From Paragordius varius (lineage: Eukaryota > Nematomorpha), in the NCBI GenBank assembly GCA_964247055.1, contig OZ176053.1:12152001-12216000 (forward strand): 64,000 nt of DNA, given 5' to 3'. The notes below the pieces were generated by a model, which saw only the letters and a list, made by a program, of their open reading frames with translations, was not told the DNA's origin and ran no database searches. The number at the start of each line of letters is the position of its first letter. The stretch's first letter is position 1. Of this stretch, positions 12,301 through 28,800 are shown in pieces. The translations under genes were made by a program, and so were the position numbers.

Positions 12301-12894
12301 TCTATATATTAATAAAAATGGAAAATTCTGGCTTTGTGATCTGTTGCCGGAAAACCGGTAGACCCATTCAAATCCAAATGTCGAAAAAATATAATCATTA
12401 ATAAATGTCCCGACAATAACTGCTCCCTTTTTTTAATTAGGCCCCCAGTTCGGGTCCATCCCGTGTAAAAAAAGTTTTTTTTTGAAAACACAAGTTCACA
12501 AAAATCGTGTCTTTGAGACAATTTTCCGGAGAACGTGTTGAACCATTCAATTTCAAATATGATTTTTGTTTACTTAATTTTGATTGCGCCGAACACAGTT
12601 GGCTCGCCTTTTTAATTTAGGCCCTCTTTTTACCCGCTCCCCCCTTAATATGCCATTTTTTCCTAAAAAAACAAAATCCACAAAAATAATTTTTTGAATT
12701 TATTTTTCCTTATATTAGTATGAATGCACCGTTATAAAATTCCTAAGAGATCATAGCTATTAAATAATGTTTCAATATAATCCACATATGTGGATCATTT
12801 TATTGTCCCTTTTTTCAAATGCCCCCCCCCCCCCCCCCCCCCAGAAGTCCGAAGGACTTCCTCGGGCTGCGTAGCTGCACGAGATTTACGCTAG
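12301..12894 (+). mobile_element. Non-autonomous Helitron with canonical termini
   Basis: The 5' end is A|TCTATATATT. The 3' end is CTAG|T, preceded seven bases upstream by the hairpin CTCG-GGCTGCGTAGCTGCA-CGAG. These are the known Helitron hallmarks: insertion between A and T, a TC start, a CTRR end with a hairpin just upstream, and no target duplication. A second perfect hairpin, GAAGTCC-GAA-GGACTTC, lies at 12844-12860. A run of about 19 C stands just before it. The 594 bases hold no coding sequence. A diverged copy lies at 3728 in the same orientation. Confidence 0.85.
12824..12842. repeat. Homopolymer run of about 19 C
   Basis: A near-pure C tract inside the Helitron, striking in such AT-rich DNA. 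Its length is likely to be uncertain in sequencing. Confidence 0.8.
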
Positions 12895-13364
12895 TAAATA
12901 TAAAATCTATCAGATATCTTTTATGCATGTTAGTGTGTGTATCATGATAGATTTTATAGGATTTTCATGGTGGTTGAATTAACACTTCAATACAATGGAT
13001 TCATTTTAGTTCTTCGATTCAAATACCATGTCTTTCAAATTATTAAAATATGTTTATAAAAATTTAGTAAAAAAAACTTGATATCACTTATTTTATGGTT
13101 AAACTCAAGGTAAATAACATGTCTGCCTACCTAAATATAATAATGCAAATACTACCATTTCTGATTTTAACAATGTTAGATGTGATTTAAATAAAAAACA
13201 TACCAATTATACTTTAAAATAAAAATAAATTTGTTTTTTTATGATGCCTTTTAGGTCTGAGATGTTTGCCCACCCGAATGGCAAGTTTTATTAAAATTTC
13301 ATGATCTTTTCACCTTTGTCCGTGATGACATAATGGTGTAGTTTTATATCCCAGAGCTCTCTAG

Positions 13365-13812
13365 TAGGGGTGTTCACACTTGGTTTAAGGGGCCGTCGGG
13401 TAAAAAATTTCAGCGGACCGCATTCGCAAAATATGTGGGCATTAACAAATATTTATTAAAATATGTAAAAACTAATTTATTTTTACATTTAACATTCGGA
13501 AATTTCGATTCAGAAAGCTGACAAAATCAATTTTATTTATATTCCGTAAAATTTTTTAATTCATTTTTGGATCAAAACAACCGGTGGAGTGCATTTAGAA
13601 AATAGATATATTAACAAATATTTTAGATTTTAAGTTAAGACTGTAAAAACACTATTTATTATATTTTTCGCTACTTAATTGCCGAAATTCGTCAAGATTT
13701 ATCAGATATTTATTTAAGATAAGAATTTGTTCCTAGATTTCGTAAAATATTGTTTTTAAATTTCTCGCGGACCGCAGAAATATTTTGGAGGACCGCGTGT
13801 TGGCCACCCCTA
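13365..13812. mobile_element. hAT-like MITE family, copy 2
   Basis: The ends TAGGGGTGTTCACAC and GTGTTGGCCACCCCTA form the terminal inverted repeat, followed inward by GGACCGC-type words in inverse orientation. This end structure is familiar from animal hAT MITEs (CAGGGGTGTCC...GCGGGCCGC). The interior is AT-rich with no coding frame. Target duplication is not clean, although TCTAG stands on both sides. Confidence 0.75.
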
Positions 13813-14549
13813 ATCTAGAGTCTAAAATAAAGGCTCGGAAAACCTATTGATCTAAATAGGTTACTTTAAAATAAATTAATATCAAGTTCCGGTCAAATGC
13901 AACTTGAAAGCTTAAAAAAGTTAATAATTTAATTTTTTAACCATAGTATCATCCCTTTGTTTTGGCGATTTTAAATTTAACACCCCATTACATTTTGGGT
14001 TTGTATATCTTAAAATTCCCTTAAGCCATCAAGCGAAATAAATTATGATTTTTTTAGCCTTTTAGGCGCATTATTCAAAAAAATCTTTTTGAAAAATGTA
14101 ACATTATACAAAATTTCAGACTTTTTTGTCTCCAGTTTTTTCTTTTTTTAAATCGACAATGCAAAAAGAAAATATATGCATATCTAGGTTAAAAAATATA
14201 TATAATTAATTTTGCACGCTTTCAAAATTTACCAGCAATTTCAAATATTTATATTTTTTATCAGGTGTTCGCTTCCATGTTTTGGAGATATTTGAATTTA
14301 GGATAGAATTTAATAAAATATTTAAATATTTCGTAAAAAGAACGATCATAAAATGTTAACTTGGGTTTTAAAAACCACCCATAAATGTAATCGCAACAAA
14401 AAATAAATATTAAAGATTATAGAATACAAAGATAAAATTAATCTTAATATTTAGTCTTTCATATCTATAAAAATTCTTTTATAAAATGAAAATTTTTATC
14501 TTGATTAACACTAATAACAGTTTTAAATAAATTGGTAATTGCCTTTTAA

Positions 14550-15122
14550 CACTTCGATTCAAATTGGGGTATCTAAATACCCCAGACTAAATTTAAATTA
14601 TTATTTTTAAAAATTACCGGTAGAAACGGTCCAATTTAAATTTATGCTTCTATCCTAATGAAAATTATATAAATATGCCAAAATATTTAAATAAAATTTT
14701 GTTTTGAAAAAAAAAGTTCCATGTCAAACTACTTCGACGCCATTTTTATTTTACAAAATTTTTGCAAAAAACGTCTTCATTTAATTTTAAGGGTAAAATT
14801 AAAGCTAATTTTTTATTTAAATTACATCTAACATTGATAGAAGTAGAAAAAGCTGTTTATTTTGTCTTATATTTCAATTTTACCATTGCACGCATGCACG
14901 TCGACTAAATTTTTTCCTTTCAGTTTTAGCTTAAAATAAGTTATATCAAGTATTTTTGATTAAAATTTTATATATTTCGGTTTATAAATGTTATATAAGT
15001 GCGAGATTTTGCCATGGTTTCAAATCCTTCCATATTTTTTAAAGAAATTAATTTTAAACAGTGGGGTATTTAACTACCCAATTTGAATCGAAGGACTAAA
15101 AGGAATGTGTTGTATCCAAGTG
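14550..15122 (+). mobile_element. TTAA-type MITE, copy A (tandem pair)
   Basis: Flanked by TTAA at 14546-14549 and 15123-15126. It begins CACTTCGATTCAAATTGGGG and ends CCAAGTG. The arms are inverted but one carries about 28 extra bases (…ACTAAAAGGAATGTGTTGTATCCAAGTG). Each arm contains a small palindrome of the form GGGGTAT-n-ATACCCC. It is non-coding. TTAA targeting is known for piggyBac-like elements; that assignment is inference. Confidence 0.8.
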
Positions 15123-15126
15123 TTAA

Positions 15127-15697
15127 CACTTCGATTCAAATTGGGGTATCTAAATACCCCAGACTAAATTTAAACCAAAATTTTTAAAAAACTACTGAAG
15201 GAAACGGTCCCCATTTAAATTTATGCTTCTATCCTGATAATTATATAAATATGCCAAAATATCTTGATAAAATTTTGTTTTGAAAAAAAAGTTCCATCTC
15301 AAACTACTTCGACGCCATTTTTTTTTACAAAATTTTTGCAAAATATCGTCTTCATTTAATTTTAAGGGCAAAACTAAAGCAATTTTTTTATATAAATTAC
15401 ATCTAATATTGATAGAAATAAAAATAGCGGTTTATTTTGTATTATTTTTTATACAATTTGACACATGTCACGTTGACTAAATTACCTTTCAGTTTTAGCT
15501 CAAAACAAGTAATATCCAGTATTTTTGAATAAAAATTTTTATATATTTCGGTTTATTATTGTTATATAAGTGCAAAATTTTGCCATGGTTTTGATTGCTT
15601 CCATACTTTTTAAAGTATTTTATTTTAAACAGGCCTGGGGTATCAAACTACCCCAATTCGAATCGAAGGACTAAAATGAGTGTGTTGCATCCAAGTG
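15127..15697 (+). mobile_element. TTAA-type MITE, copy B (shares the middle TTAA with copy A)
   Basis: Same family and orientation as copy A, beginning at the base after the shared TTAA (15123-15126) and ending at TTAA 15698-15701. It is clearly alignable to copy A end to end, with scattered substitutions. Open frames at 15280-15480 and 15595-15846 overlap it and are not genes. Confidence 0.8.
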
Positions 15698-15870
15698 TTA
15701 ATAAACCCTACCCTTTTCAGCACTATCGCATAAAACCGTTGGCACGTGATTTGGACAAATCAAAAGTGTTGGATCGTACGATATATTGTATGGTGAACAC
15801 AAGTTTTTTTAAACGTATTTATATATATTTTTACGCTACACATTAGAAAATTTTTTTTGTAATCCCTATC

Positions 15871-16542
15871 ATGCCAAGCTTATCCTCATCTCACACTAAC
15901 TATTTGGACGATATTGGAAGCAGTATACATATGCTAGTTAATCAAAAGTCTTTGACGCACTCAGATATGTTGAACAATAATTGTTTAATCGACGCCACTT
16001 CCAAATTCGTCGATGCCGTAGCTTGCATGAAAGAATCCATAATGTTACCTAGTAGACTAAATGATATTCCTAATATTATGGATAATGGCCTTTTGCTCAA
16101 TCAACAAGATTTGCATAAAATTTCCACAACAGAGACTCATCAAAACGGATACTCAAACGGTTTTAGCGACTCTACCGCTCGTTCACCACCATCTTTATAT
16201 AGTCAATTTCTGTTGATTGATAATGTATGTAAAGAACTTAATATATCTTGTGCAATACCAGAGGAGAATGAAACCGATAAAGATGAAACAATCTTAGAAA
16301 CTCAATACAGGGAAGATAACAGTTATGTGCAAGCAAATTTATCCATCTTTCGATCACAGTTAAAAGCTTTGATGGAAACGATGGATAAATTAACTAATTC
16401 GGCCTATTTTCTTGCTCAAAAATATCAAGAGAACACTGGCGATCAAATTGAACCCTCTAGCAATAATCTAATATCGTGTAATAATAATAATAAGGCTTCC
16501 CTCATGAAAAGACGCCGTGGTAGCCTTAGACCATTATTCTAA
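15871..16542 (+). CDS. MID1IP1: MID1-interacting protein 1 / Spot14 (THRSP) family protein
   Basis: A single-exon frame of 223 residues. Family landmarks appear in the right order: an N-terminal helix (SKFVDAVACMKESIMLPSRL), then PPSLYSQFLLIDNVCKEL (compare MYSHYVLLKSIRNDIE in vertebrates), a variable acidic linker, and a C-terminal helix (FRSQLKALMETMDKLTNSAY). Vertebrate MID1IP1 stabilises microtubules with the E3 ligase MID1 and, with its paralogue THRSP, promotes polymerisation of acetyl-CoA carboxylase and so fatty-acid synthesis; the role here is inferred from the family. The protein is longer than the roughly 180-residue vertebrate form because of a polar N-terminus and a basic Asn-rich tail (KRRRGS). 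AATAAA stands at about 16679. It is convergent with MsrA; two TTAA-type elements lie immediately upstream, the nearer one ending about 170 bases before the ATG. Confidence 0.8.
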   Translation: MPSLSSSHTNYLDDIGSSIHMLVNQKSLTHSDMLNNNCLIDATSKFVDAVACMKESIMLPSRLNDIPNIMDNGLLLNQQDLHKISTTETHQNGYSNGFSDSTARSPPSLYSQFLLIDNVCKELNISCAIPEENETDKDETILETQYREDNSYVQANLSIFRSQLKALMETMDKLTNSAYFLAQKYQENTGDQIEPSSNNLISCNNNNKASLMKRRRGSLRPLF

Positions 16543-16937
16543 TATAATATCAATGTAATGTGTTGAGTTTTCTAAATTTTAGACTTATAGTTTTTTGATA
16601 TGTTTTTGTGTTCATACCACACTATTTTTATGGTATTTATATATAGATTTTATGATATATACAAATATATAATTAGAAAATAAATTTTTTGGATGCAATT
16701 ATTGTTGTTTTTTGTAGTATTGGAAAAATAAATTTATTCTTTACATTGCGTTCGTGTATATATTAATGATGATTAACTATGTAAAACAAAAAATTATTCA
16801 ATATAAATTATTATTATCTATATACAACAGGTACAAGAGGTAGAATGTAGGGAGGAATTCGTATTTTATGAAAATTCTAAAATTGATATAATCAATAAAA
16901 TTTAAAATTATTTATAATAATTCGTTTTCTACAATAA

Positions 16938-19821
16938 TCATTTTTGTGAGGGGACACACGCTTCCAAGTAGCGACATTGTTCATCTGATAATCCGATATC
17001 GAGTATGCGTACTTTTTCAGCCTCACTGATGTGGCCTAATTAAATGAAAAAAAGGTTACAAAAATCCAGGAAAAAATATGCCAAAAATTTTACAAATCTC
17101 CAATAATATACCATTTACAATTCAAATTCACCCTTAAACAATTCAAATTCACCTTCGAACAATTCAAATCCCCCTCAACATAATGTTTTTTACGATCAAA
17201 ATTATATATTATACTAATTTTAAAAGAAATTTTGTTTTAAATTAATATAATACTGAAAAAATAATAAACTATGCCATAAGAATACATTTTATATTAATGA
17301 TTAGTAGCCCAAAAACAACTTATTTTTAGGGTTCATTTGAACGGTAAATGGTATATTATAGTATTTCAGATAATTTTTTAAGTGTTAATTAGTACTATAC
17401 TAGGTAAATACTGATTGCTTTACTAAAAGAATCATTAAGTTTGCATATAAAATTAATATAAGGTATAAAATTTGTCTGCAAAAAGATTTTGTGATAATGA
17501 CATTTAATCGTGTAGGATGAGGTTTAGCATAAACAAAAAAAATATTATTATTTCGGCATCAATTCTATATAAAAACTTTATATAAATTCAAAAATACCTC
17601 CAAGGAAGCCATTCAAAACACAAGCCGCATAAGAGTTCTTGATTTCATCATTGCTAAGTGCCAAACTGTGAAGGAAAACTGGATGTTTTCGCAACAAAAA
17701 TTTTTGATGATAACTATGCGGGAAGAAAATATTATTAAAATCACATCGAAAATTATTTAAAAAACAATTGGATTGCAACAATGTTTAGATTCCAAAAATC
17801 AAATTAAATTTTTCCGTCGCCTTCATCAAAATTATCAAATTAAATTAATTTAAACAATCCAAAAATAGACAAATATACATTATACAGGATTTTAATGGTG
17901 AGAAAAACAAAATAAATATACTGATAATCGATAAAAAAAATATAAAAAACTCGCTATACCTGACCTTATTATGAACAATATTGTCTAGAAAATGGAAAAT
18001 AATATGTAAACTTAAGGTTCAGCGACATTGTAAAAATAAAACAATAAACCTAGATGATTATAATATGTATTATTTCTTGGTAAGAAAATTTCGCATGCTG
18101 AGACCTCATCTTAACCTATATCCATATTTATTTTACTGTGACAAAGATTCAAAAACCGTTATTAACTCCAATAATTAAAAATCCAGTAAAAACAGGAGCG
18201 AAAACCTTTCTAACCAAAATATTATAATAGAATCCAAAAAATTAAATCTATTAACCATGACATAAAAAGTAGAAGAAATATACTTTTAAAAATAATCTAT
18301 CGTTCACACTCAAGTTTACATTTCACAGTTGTAATCATAAATAGATAAAACAAATCATAAAATTGGTTTTGTGTTATCAAAAAGAAAGGATAAGTATATC
18401 AGTTCACAAAATTTTATATATTAATAATAAATAATTATATATATATATATATATGTACTCTTCTGCATCGAAAAAAGGACCAGCTTCCCTTATAATTGTT
18501 TGAACAGGTCGACCCTTTTGTGATTCGACTTGCTGTTTACTGGCCTCAGCAGCCTTCATTTGTTCACTATCGTGGCAGTGGATTACTAAAACGAGTTCAA
18601 AAGTAATTTTATTAATACACTAATTTAAAAAAATTAACAAGCAAATCCTCAAAAAATGGTTGGGTAAATTTTCAGCGCCTATTTTTGTGGCCAAAACCTT
18701 ATAATTGAGTTAATAGAAATGATTGTAAAAGTATAATTTATCGAATTTTTAATGAGTGTAGTTATTTCTTTTATAGTTGTGACATATATTTAAACGTTTG
18801 TGGTATTATGACTGAATTAATTAGCAGCCATAACGGAACACTTTTAAAACGATATATAAATAATATTTTTTAATTGACTAATGGCTTTTAGCGGAAAGAG
18901 AATGTATAAACTTTGTTAGGTAATATGGAAATTTGACTAAAATTTAAATTAAAATAATTAATTTTCAGTTTATTAAAACATTATATTCACAAGGTAATGA
19001 TTGCGATCGATTTATATAAATATATATATACTTCGACTTTTATACTTGTAAATGATTACAAATAATAACATTTAAAATAATTTGCGGCCATCAAATATAG
19101 TTTAAAAAATAAAATGGAAAAACTAAAATTTAACCCCTATTATTTTCCAGATATAAATAATTAAACTTCTAAAAAGTTGAAAAGGCCATAGATATAAAGA
19201 CAAAAGTTTTAATAATAAATACTTGATATATATTGTTTGTATCCAATTTTTTCAAATGGATCATGGTTACTCCAGAAAACTTGCAATAAATCGGGATAAC
19301 TAACTTTCTCCGGATCATATTGGATTTGAACACTTTCGGTGTAATCTCCGCTAAAGATATTAATATTGCATAATAAAAGATTTTTAATAAATATTTTATA
19401 ATTCAAAAACAAAATATTATGTCTTACATGTCATGATAAGTGGGATGATTTGGAGTTGTTCCTCCGGAATAACCAACTTTAGATTTCATAACTCCTTTGA
19501 TGGATCCAAAAAGTGAATCGGGACCCCAAAAACAACCCATGGAAAAAGTTGCTGGTTTAGTTTTACAAACTGGATCAGGCATAGGTTTACACTTGGCAAT
19601 CTGTATTATGATTATAATCACTAAATTCTATCAAAGGTAAATGTAATCTTTTTATGAAAATGTAAATTCATTGCAAATTATAAAATTTTAGTTATATACG
19701 CGCAGATCATGTTTGGTACATAAACTATGTAAATTTATTATCAATTATTAATAAAAAATTATAAAGGGGATATTACCGAAAACTCCCCTTTAGGGACATA
19801 AGTTGTTGCACAAGATGCCAT
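16938..19821 (-). CDS. MSRA: Peptide methionine sulfoxide reductase A
   Basis: Six exons on the minus strand: 19777-19821, 19428-19600, 19223-19350, 18459-18585, 17598-17713 and 16938-17035. Every phase closes, giving 228 residues. MsrA reduces methionine-S-sulfoxide in proteins. The catalytic motif GCFWG is intact, followed by the family blocks KVGYSGGTTPNHPTYHD, ESVQIQYDPEKVSYPDLLQ, VFWSNHDP, EQMKAAEAS and AEDYHQKFLLRKHP. The C-terminal region beyond YHQKF is long (about 60 residues), with cysteines in SYAACVLNG, DEQCRYLEACVP that may act in disulfide recycling. Similar extended tails with YHQKYLLR are known from insect MsrA. No targeting peptide is evident. It is head-to-head with NOP2 and ends towards the MID1IP1-like gene. 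Confidence 0.93.
17109..17353. mobile_element. TA-flanked MITE with doubled subterminal motif, copy 1
   Basis: The terminal inverted repeat is TACCATTTACAATTCAAATTCACCC, followed by further copies of the CAATTCAAATTCACC word; the right end mirrors it. TA flanks both sides. It lies in the last MsrA intron. Other copies are at 40687-40960 and 60185-60439. Confidence 0.8.
18431..18456. repeat. (AT)n microsatellite at an MsrA splice donor
   Basis: A run of alternating A and T lies immediately downstream (in gene sense) of the donor that follows exon 4 of MsrA. A read-through frame there encodes only YIYIYI. Confidence 0.7.
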
Positions 19822-20014
19822 TTTTTTCTTGAAATATATGGAGAAATAAAAATTTATAATTTTTCTATTCTATCACAAAATTTTGAAGTGTTTATTGTAT
19901 ATGATGTGGAATAATATAAATATTTTCTGAGGTGAAATTATCGATTTTTGCAAAAATAGTATATGAAATAGCAAAAATATTATATCATATTGTTAACTTT
20001 CTTGTGTTATCCGT
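19822..20014. promoter_or_regulatory. Divergent promoter region between MsrA and NOP2
   Basis: Only 193 bases separate the start codons of MsrA (-) and NOP2 (+), so both promoters and both 5' UTRs must lie here or overlap. The sequence is AT-rich; no CpG cluster or clear TATA placement can be argued by eye. Confidence 0.6.
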
Positions 20015-24858
<4,844 letters not shown>

Positions 24859-25877
24859 ATTTTTTTTTAATTATGTTTTCGATTTTGTGATGATAAAAAA
24901 ATTATTTTAAATTTATTAAACTAGAAGTATTTAATAATTTATTTATTTATTTTTAATTATTTTTAGATTCCCACAAAGATATAGCCAAAGAATGAACAGT
25001 TTTTGTACAAAAAAATACATCCAAATAAATTGTTCTCCTATAATTTTAATATTATTAAATTTATGAATAATTATTGGAAATATATGTGTGTATCGTTGTT
25101 TAGCTAACAAAATAGTTTTTTAACTAAGAGAAAATTTAATTTAACAAACAATCGCTATTAAAAAAATTTTTTTGAAAAAAATAAAAAAGATTACAATAGA
25201 AATATATGCCGATGTTTGTATTGATTTTTCCATTTATTTCTCCATATGGCAATGAGAAATTATTATTAATTCTATCTCCAAAAATAAATTAGGGTTCTTT
25301 GCGTGTTTGTTTACTATAAAAAAGCGATTCTTTACATAAAAACAATTATTGTACAAATACTCTGGACCAAATGATTTATTACAGATATATTTCAAAATAA
25401 TCTTGTCGACTTCGATTTTGTCCTATATAAATTTGATTATAGACCCTATGAGTAGTATTCTTGAGTATTAATTCATATAAATATTTACAAATTAGTCGGC
25501 GAACATAACGAAATTCAACTTTTAAGACATAGTCAATTTTGGATAGGGACGTTGAATTCTTTTTTATAACAGAAGTCCTTTTTGCCTTTTCTCATAAATC
25601 GTGTCTTTTAGTTATCATCTCTTCAATACTTTGTCATGGAGTGATAAATTGATTATAAAATAATACTATTTTTAGGGAAAAGTTTGGCTTATTAACTTTT
25701 TTATTGGATTTCCAGTTATTATTTATCTACAACAGTAACCACCTCTTAAAATAAATTTTTTATTTTGTTACATCGTAAAGTTAATATTTTAATTTGTATG
25801 TTATAACCTGATACTCAATGTCCTTTAAATCTGCCTACTAAAGCATTTTTATAAAAACATTATATGTTAACATCAAA
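24859..25877. other. Intergenic AT-rich DNA
   Basis: 3' flank of NOP2 up to the possible first exon of the EGF-repeat gene. No coding segment is recognised. Confidence 0.5.
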
Positions 25878-28800
25878 ATGTTCTACTTTTTAATTTATCA
25901 TTTGATTTGGATTAGCGCTACAAATGGATTGGGTATGAAATACTTTTTTGTAATCTTTATTATGGTATTAGGATAACTTAAAATCGTGTTTTTAAGAATA
26001 GATAATCTTTCTAACATTATTTTCTTATTATTGCTTAAATCTAGGCTCAAAAGCTGATTTTTCTTGGTTGGTAAAACTTATATTTAATCAATTGATTATA
26101 ATATTTATCGTCACTGTAAACTATAAATTGGATACGTATTGTTAAAAAGGTCATATAAATCGCTTACACAAATTAAAGTATTTTGTAAAACATGCCACAA
26201 GTAGTGTATCTGTCAATTATGGGTTATATTTTATTTTTCTAGGGAGAAACTAAAAAATTAGTGGTTTGTTTTGATTTAACTGAAAATAATCCGAAAACTT
26301 ATCAGCAGTCTCCTCCGTTATAAATTTTTTTGCAAACTAATAAAATTTAGTGGAATATATAATAAAATGAAGCCAATGTATTATTTTAAAATGCGTAATT
26401 GTATTACTTTTGGAAAGAGTAATACATATATTGTCTCAAAAAGCTTTAATATTTGAAAATGAAGCGTTTAAAATGCAAAATATCAGTTAATAATAATAGT
26501 TTTAATGCTAGGCTATTTATCTTTTTTATAAACCCATATGCTTGACTTGTTCGGCACATGAGAAATTAAATATATCCTTTTTCTAAATATATTTTTACTT
26601 TATATTTAAATTTTAGTTTATATTATAATTTTATTTTTTACGTTGGACAAAGATTCCTTGTAGTAATCGAAATATTATAATAAATTTATATAATTTTAGC
26701 TGAATTATAGTTGCATATATAATAATCAATCTAAGACTTAATGCACATTTATAAGGTACAATTTATATATTTAATAAATCATAAAAAAGCATATATTTTA
26801 TTTTTTAGAGGTTAAGAGCTTGTATACATAAACTATTATTACACAAAACTTTATTATATATTATTTAATTTTAAAAATTTAAAAGGCCTTTAATACCAGT
26901 CAAAACAAATGTTTATCACGGGTTCTAAAAGTAAAATCACGCCGAAATCCATATTTATTGTAAAATTTTAAATTTTATCAAATTTTGTTAATATAGTTTC
27001 AAGAATCTATTTAACCGATTGGAGTTACGTAGAAACATCCTAAATATCAAGCCCAAAATTTGATGTTTGTTCTATAGAATATTTATAATTTATTTATTTC
27101 CTTGTAACTATCATCATGATTTTCATTTGTTACATATGAAACCTGTTTGCTATATTTACATGGTTGATAAGTAAAATACAATTTAGTGAATATCGTAAAT
27201 GTGTAGTTTCGGATCAAAAAAAGGGTTGGCTTATTAAAGATCCACCCTAAAGCAAATTTTTGTCTAAATATAATAAAAAAGAAAACTAAATAAATTTAAT
27301 CTAAGATTAAAGGATAATACCTGCTTATTGAACCATTAAATTAATAAATTTCATGAAAAAGTTTTGAGTTGATTGGAAAATGTTAAGTTTGAACGGATAG
27401 TGTTTGGTAAACGTGTAGCGCCGGGTCGAAAAGTCATATTTTGGATATTTCATGTAAAAGAGATATATTGATATATATTTCCTAGTACAGTAAACAGACA
27501 TATTAATGGTTATTTGGGTCTTTTTATTTGTTGATAGAGAAATAAATTTATAACCAAGAATAAATTTTTTATGTGTTGTATATATTTAATACCCATAAAG
27601 CCAATAGTATGGTTGCTCCATACAAAATCCGTTTTTAAACGCACTTTCGTTCATAGTCGTTTTTATGAAATATAAATTTTCAGATTATGGATGCCACTGT
27701 AATTCATCGACAAGTTACAGTTGTTCCGATGATGGGAATTGCATATGTATTCCCGGATATTATGGATATGATTGCTCTTTGAGTATAAATATATTTCATT
27801 TACATTGTAAACATAAATATATCCCCGTAAAAATATATTATTTCCTGATGAAAAGGTTGCAACTGTACAAATAAAACGGTATCTAATTTTTGCAACCGCC
27901 AAGGTTTTTGTCAATGCCTCACGGGATATTATGGAAAACGATGCCAATTTAGTAAGTATCAGTTAATGTAAATTATAAATTGGTCCTTTATTTGAAAAAA
28001 GATTACAAAAGTATTTAACTTCTCTCGAATAATTTACATTTAGTTAATACCGCTAATATTCATTTAAATCTTGATATGTCATTCGATAAAACTTAATAAA
28101 TTTGCTAAATATATTATTATGAGGTGCTCTTTTTTTAATTTAAATTAATATGGTATTTAATTTACCAATTTTCTGATTATTATCATATATTTTATTTTCG
28201 ACTCCATAGAATGTGAGGATTGCATAGCAGAAAATAGTGAAGAGCCAGGCTGTGGCTTAGATGGTTATTGCCACTGTAAATTTGGATTTTGGGGAAAACA
28301 GTGCCAAAACAGTAATTGATCATAAGTTTTCTAAATAAATAATTAATTCTTAAAATGCCTAATTTATTAAATCGTTCAATTTTCAGCATGCAACTGTACT
28401 AATTTACAATCTTTTGGGACGAATTGTTTAAAGGATGGATATTGTGATTGTATTGATGGCTTCTATGGCAAAACTTGCGAGAAAGGTAAACTCATATAAA
28501 CACGATTTAATTTATTGTTTTTAGCCTTAATAACCAAATCAATAAATGTCGCAAATAATTTAAAGAATAAAAGCACTATTTTAGCATAAATAGAGTTAAT
28601 ATTTATCTCAGATAAGTAACCTTTGTTCTGGGGGTTGGAAAAAACCCAATTTGCAATTTCTTAATGCCATATTTGTTTCGATATGTTAACTAAAAATATT
28701 TTACGAACCCAATTTTTATTTACACATTAAGTTTATATTAATACCTATTTGCTCCGTTTTTATATTATTGATTAATTTTTACACAATTGAAAATTTTAAA

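Noticed and set aside
16938-17713. A separate gene 3' of MsrA
   Set aside because: The exons begin YHQKFLLRKHP, the expected continuation of MsrA after AED, and the phases join.
18459-19821. MsrA ending at the YYISSIYY-like read-through at 19209
   Set aside because: A donor at 19222 and three further phase-matched exons carry the conserved MsrA C-terminal blocks.
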